Assembly (NCBI GenBank): GCA_028023455.1
Contig: JAQFVV010012418.1
Coordinates: forward strand, 4,213,244-4,277,243
From: Epiperipatus broadwayi
Taxonomy: Eukaryota > Onychophora > Udeonychophora > Euonychophora > Peripatidae
Length of the DNA stretch: 64,000 nt
Direction: 5' to 3'
Part shown: one piece after another, positions 58,881 to 64,000 of the stretch
How the letters are laid out: the number at the start of each line of letters is the position of its first letter
How positions within the stretch are numbered: position 1 is the stretch's first letter
Program-made: the position numbers and the translations under genes
The notes under the pieces: model-generated
The model's input: the letters and a program-made list of their open reading frames with translations, nothing else
Database searches by the model: none
Told to the model about the DNA's origin: nothing

Positions 58881-61800
58881 CTCTGAACTTCCTACTCAAC
58901 TATTTATACTCTGATCTCTAGATTGATTAAGCAGCCTTGCCATATCTGATTTGTTGCGCAGCTCTCATTTAAGCCTGAGTGCTTTTCTCTTCTTAAGGAT
59001 TGGACACTCTACTTTTCATGGGACAGATAAGAAATCATAAGGATAAGCCATGTTTTCCAATTTGCTAAGACTGCCTCAAGCGATTATCACACTTTATACG
59101 ACATCATTCCAAAAATTAAAAATGTAATATTTTAATAAATGCCAGCTTTTATTTATATCGTGATTTAAAATTATAAAACCAATAATGATTTTCTTTCTTA
59201 GATTGACAAATCTTAATAAAGATTTGTACCTTTTTTTAAATTGCAGATTTAAATGTATTTATTGTCCTTTCTTTCTTTTTATTTTGACAAATTATCTTTC
59301 TTTTTTCATTGCTGTAAATTTTCATGATTCCTTTGTTTCTTTAAATTTTTAGTCTTCCTTAACCATTATTAAGTCTTTTCTTTTCTTTTTTAACAACAAA
59401 TCATACTAGTCTTTTTAAATGGGGGGAGGGAGATCTTTTGAATACATACGTGGAACAGCATATCTGTTTCAATATATATATATATATATGCATGCTTGCA
59501 TGTAATGTGAGAGAAATAATTGTGGTCAATAGTCTTAAAACATATGTGTAATACAATATGCTAAAAATTCTGCATTGTTTTTTTTACACTTGCATGCTCA
59601 TATACAAATACATTAACATTACAACCGTGAAGAAGATATAAATGTATGGTCAACTCAGACAATTTATAATTTGATATTTTGCCTATTAGAGACATATAGA
59701 AAATAATTATTTTTAATGTTAATTTACTATTATATATATATTTCATGAATATAAACTTTATAAAAATCTTATATTCCAATAATTTAATAACAAAATATTC
59801 ACACACAAAAAGGAAAAGAGAGCTTGGATTTTTATTTTCTGTTTATGAAACTTTTGTTTTGGATTTTATTCTTTCTTGTATCTATGTGAACATTATATCT
59901 CACTCTATATTGAGTTACACTGTACCAACTTAATAAAACTCTTAACAATGAAAAGTATTTTCTATAGAATGGCAAACTCAAAAGCTTTGTTCAGTGGTTA
60001 AAATAAACAAGCTTTCATATAAAAATTGGCAACATCTTCAGCATTTGTAAACAAAATTAAGATATCATTTAATTCTTTTTATATAATTTGCCAGTCCTTA
60101 ATTTTTTAAAGAATTTACCTTCAAGTTTTTATAAATGTAAATTATAGTACCATTAGCATTCAAATTTTGCTGCATGATATTTTCTGAAATAACTGTTATA
60201 AAATCACAGCTTGATGGCTCACTTATTTCTTGCCTTTATTTCATGATGGAATCAACAATGCAAGTAGTATTTTTAGTTTTGGACTTATTTAAGAAAACTT
60301 TATTAACATTTAGCATCTACATATTTGCTATATACTAAAATCATTAATGAATCTTCCATATCATTGATAGTGCATGTGTACATTGTGTGTATTTTTTTTG
60401 TTTTGTTTTTACCAATGCATTTCTCATCTGAACTTCACCATCCCATCTGCCAGTGCAAAAATCTCATCCATTTTTTTTTACTTTGCCTGCATTTCAGGCT
60501 GACAATTTCAGTAGTCAAATAAGTTAGGGATATATCAAGCTTATGAATCTTCATGCCTCTGTTGTGAACTAGATATTTTTTCATGACATCACTATTTCGC
60601 AGAATAGAGTCTGATTTCTAACATCATTTAACTGATTTGAAAGTTTATTTTGTATTTACTTTATATTTTGAAATTATGAACCGTCGTTATAGCGTACCCA
60701 TCTAGTCAGTGTTACATAAAACGTTGAATATATATATATATAGTAAAATGATCTTTTATAAACGATTTGTTGTTCCCAAAACCAATTGGCAATAAATCTT
60801 ACGATAAAGTTATAAAAAATCATTGCTTATTGGAATTGAGAATTTAAAAGTTGCTTTTAATATTCTTTAACAAATATTATCTCAGTATTTTTCGTTATAA
60901 AACTGTGATAATCAAATCTTCACTTACATAAACTCATACAAAAGAAAAGTCTTTTTAAATTGCTTCTACTTGACCAAAACTATAACTAAATGGTTCTTCC
61001 GTAAGACTTCTTTATTAGGATTAATAATTTAGGCTTTAAACTTACAGACAGAAGTTTACATTGAGCTAGAATAAATTGAGTTACTTTCAAATTAAATTAC
61101 CTTCTAGAAGAGCTGACCCATAAACAAATCAATTATTTACACAATTCATTCTTCACAAAGAAAGTGTATGGAAATAATTACCTACAGGATTTACTTATCT
61201 AAATGTTGAAATAGTGAACAAAAAAAAAACCGGACGGGGGAAGGGAGGATAATTTCGTAAAAAGAAAAGGAAATAATTTTACTGAAACTAATGGATACAA
61301 TTTGATTATCTTTTTCTAAACCTAACATGATAATATTTTTACACATACAATATATACATAGTCATTAGGAATTTTTATAATATAAAAGATTTCTTTAAGT
61401 TTATGGTTTAGTTTTAGCTGTGAATGAGAAGCTAAATTATTGTGTTAAAGATGTGGTGAATGTTAATGAAGATGATCAAATTTTATCATTTGATAGTACC
61501 TGTGTGATTTGGTGCATGGTAGCGTATCATATTCTGGACTATAATGTCCTCAAATTGATTCCAGTTCTGACATTACTTGAACTTCTTATGAAGTCTTAAA
61601 AAATAATGTCATTTGATTACTTATTTTTATTTATTTGATAATACCTATCACTTTATTATTTCTCATCAGAGTTTGGGCAAAAAACTTAACACACATATAT
61701 CATACCTATTTAAATGAATAAAAAGTAATGATATTTTATAATCAAACAAGAAATACTCCATCACTAAAATGTCAATTGAAACATTTTTGTTGATATACTA

Positions 61801-61974
61801 TTTTACTCTAAAGAATATTCAGGGATAGAAGAGGAAGTCAGATTAGTCTTTGAGGTCACTGCCAAAAATTAAGCTCACATGAATTGATGGTTTTGTTTTA
61901 GAAATTTGACTGGAAACAAACAAGAATCAATAAAAATATTGACAGAATTACACCATTTAATCTAGATAACTGTA
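58881..61974. other. AT-rich non-coding stretch
   Basis: No gene is recognised. TA microsatellites lie at about 59,474-59,488 and 60,730-60,742. Confidence 0.6.
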
Positions 61975-63100
61975 TAATTAAAAGAAATTAATTTTATACT
62001 TCAAAATATTATATCATACATTGAAAAAGAAATGTCAAGTGTACAAGCTGGATTCAGGAAAGGATCATTATTACTAATACATTTTAAATAATAGAAAAGA
62101 TCATTAAATATGAAAAACAAATTCATATTTGTATTTATGTATTTGACTATTCCCATCATCTAATATTAAGTATTAAATGTCTTTAGAAAAATTAACCTGT
62201 GTGCTAATTGAAAAATTTAAATAAAGTTAATTTTTCTAAAGACATTCAATACTTAATATTAGATGATGGAAATAGTCCAATATATAAATACAACTAAAAT
62301 GCCATTATCATAAACCTTCAGAAAAAACACAGATTTATATTTGATTTATTGATTACATCAAAATCTTTGATTTAGTCAACAATCTTAAATTATGTAATGT
62401 TATTAAGAAAATAGATTATCTGAAGATTTCATAGTTCTTTTCATATGGGATTAAAAGTTAAAAGATAAAATAGATTATGATTAAACATAGTGGTTTCACA
62501 CTGGCAAAGGAATTTATCAGAACTCAATATTGTCAACCTACTTTTTCAATTTGCATACCTATTTAAACTTGTATAGTAAGATAAACCAAAGTGGATAAAT
62601 ATAAAGTAGATTAAGAATTAATACATTAGAGAAAATTCATTTTAAAAAGCAAAGTAGATCAGTGTTAGCAAATATAAAAGTAATGGGAAAATATCATAAT
62701 GCTCAAAGAGAAAAATAAAATGTTTTAGAGGAAGCTGTTATTTAATTTATACCCGAGAAACAGATTAGGAAAAACTGGATCATATAGCATAGAAACTAAT
62801 ATAGAAAAAGTGAATGTTAAACTGAAAAAGAGACAATACTGATACCTTTAGATATGCAAATGAAATAATGTATATAGTTGAAAGCAGTGAGTAAGAAATT
62901 CGAAGTATTATTATAGAACATTAATGTGAAGATTGCAATAATTATTTGATGGGGACTACAAAATTGGTAACAAAGATATAGAAGTAAAGGTTTCTACATC
63001 CTTCAAGCATTTATAAAAACAAAAAAACTTAAAAAGTCAGGATATTCATTGGACTAATAATGGACAGAATTGCAATGAAACACCTATAGATTTTTAATTA
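61975..63100 (+). pseudogene. BovB-like RTE LINE reverse-transcriptase remnant
   Basis: Plus-strand frames show EMSSVQAGFRKGS (about 62,030-62,070), the QAGFRKG motif of BovB-type RTE elements. RT motif A follows as FIDYIKIFDLVN (62,345-62,380), then NSILSTYFFNLHTYL (about 62,520-62,575), equivalent to the ILSP.LFNLY motif, and RYANEIMYIVESSE (about 62,847-62,890), a decayed motif C in which the two aspartates became Asn-Glu. Order and spacing are right after allowing for a 137-bp hairpin inserted at 62,145-62,281. Many stops and shifts make this an old, dead copy. It differs from the RTE family at 50 kb. Confidence 0.7.
62145..62281. mobile_element. 137-bp hairpin insertion inside the LINE remnant
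   Basis: The left arm CCATCATCTAATATTAAGTA...AATGTCTTTAGAAAAATTAA and the right arm are reverse complements with only a few mismatches, around a ~25-base centre. It splits the LINE remnant between the QAGFRKG motif and RT motif A, so it is younger than that copy. One arm is also found at 26,007-26,067. It is either a MITE or an inverted pair of Penelope 3' ends. Confidence 0.8.
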
Positions 63101-64000
63101 TAAGAATATATAGTGATACATTGTTTCATCATTCTTATTATCTCTATTTTCCTATTTATTTTACTTATTTTACTTTTGAAACTAGCTCTATATAAACGTC
63201 TTTTTCCAACTCCATTGTTTCTTGAGATACCTTTTTATATGTTGAGTATTCAATTCATAGTGCTAATGTAATATTTCCCACATGGATAGTTTTTTTCTTA
63301 AACTTTAAAAGTATGTATAATATTCTTTGTTCTTCATCCTTTTTAAAGAATTAATTGAAGACTTGACAATACTTTAGTGAAGGCTTAGGCTTCATCATAG
63401 ATAGTAATAAATGCTTATTTTTGAGCTTCAGTTTATTACAAGCTCTTCTGCACATTCTCATATATTTCAGTTTCATCTCTTACTCTAATTTATTATTATT
63501 TTTATTTCTGTTTTTCAGTCAGTACATATTTTATTAAATAAAAGAAGAGGAAAAAATAATGAATTTGAAGTTGTTCCAAACATTCCTAAGATGGATGCTT
63601 CATTGATAAAAGATAACATTTCTGAATAGCTCCTATTCTATTTTGCATCACATTTTGTACGTATACAACATAAAGGAAATGATCGTGGAGTATTCTTGAT
63701 CTTGAAAGATCTTATTTTAAATTGGGTTGTAGTTTGCACAAAATCAATATCCATCAAAGATGGGGTTTTTTTTGGAAATAAGTGCTTAAAATTTTTTTTT
63801 ACTGTATATAAAATCTTGAATTTTAGATTTTAGAGATCTTTTAGTTATGTTTTATTATTTGTAAAATTAAATAAGATTTAGATTATTAAAAAACACATAT
63901 AAAAATCATTATGTATAATTACTATAATATTTAATTTACTTCACACACATTATGAAAATAATCTTTTGGAACTGTAAAATCTGATTTAAAACTGACATTT
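63101..64000. other. AT-rich non-coding stretch
   Basis: No recognisable gene, repeat family or RNA. Confidence 0.6.

Noticed and set aside
60711-60716. GTTACA here as the missing end of the 56,746 LTR
   Set aside because: It would give an LTR of about 4 kb, the end does not resemble the Gypsy LTR start, and flanking bases do not form a target duplication.

Overview
The window is a strongly AT-rich, gene-poor stretch of a metazoan nuclear genome. It holds decayed retroelements of several classes, palindromic non-autonomous DNA elements, a eukaryotic-type tRNA-Gly(UCC)-like sequence with internal promoter layout, and long non-coding AT-rich DNA with microsatellites. No bacterial gene organisation, operon or CRISPR array is present. 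The element mix (RTE-type LINEs, a BovB-like LINE, a Penelope-like element with a GIY-YIG domain, a Gypsy LTR element, a pogo/Tigger-like element) suits an invertebrate, perhaps an arthropod, with a large repeat-rich genome. I cannot name the species. No complete host protein-coding gene is recognisable; the window reads as intergenic or deep intronic DNA.

Layout. 1-5 kb: an old RTE remnant (minus) abuts two head-to-tail 3' ends of another LINE family (plus). 5-9 kb: two palindromic elements. 9.4-12 kb: a long decayed RTE copy (minus). 12-24 kb: AT-rich DNA with three weak exon candidates, a near-perfect 128-bp hairpin, a MITE and a LINE RT fragment. 26.0-28.1 kb: a 5'-truncated Penelope-like element (minus) with two in-frame TGA codons, a tRNA-like/ribozyme-like 3' region and possible 12-bp target duplications. 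30.8 kb: the tRNA-Gly-like sequence. 35.1-40.97 kb: a Gypsy element (minus) with one long LTR and a frameshifted gag-pol, markedly more GC-rich than its surroundings. 43.5-47.6 kb: a pogo/Tigger-like element with TA ends, a palindromic MITE and a ~960-bp foldback. 49.8-53.0 kb: the best-preserved element, an RTE retrotransposon with an 814-codon endonuclease-RT ORF. 53.3-54.3 kb: another LINE 3' end and a second MITE copy. 56.7 kb: the end of a second LTR. 57-59 kb: tandem repeats. 62-63 kb: a BovB-like LINE remnant carrying a hairpin insertion.

Nothing here works as a pathway. The links are parasitic: LINE machinery (endonuclease plus RT) would mobilise the RTE copies, the Penelope RT/GIY-YIG its own copies, and absent transposases the MITEs. 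Most copies are dead by frameshift, nonsense or truncation. The most unusual points are the composite Penelope 3' region (tRNA-like plus hammerhead-like), a 60-bp motif shared between that 3' end and a hairpin 36 kb away, the LINE 3' ends stacked tail-to-head on (CATCA)-like tails, the foldback inside the Gypsy LTR, and the 128-bp near-perfect hairpin.
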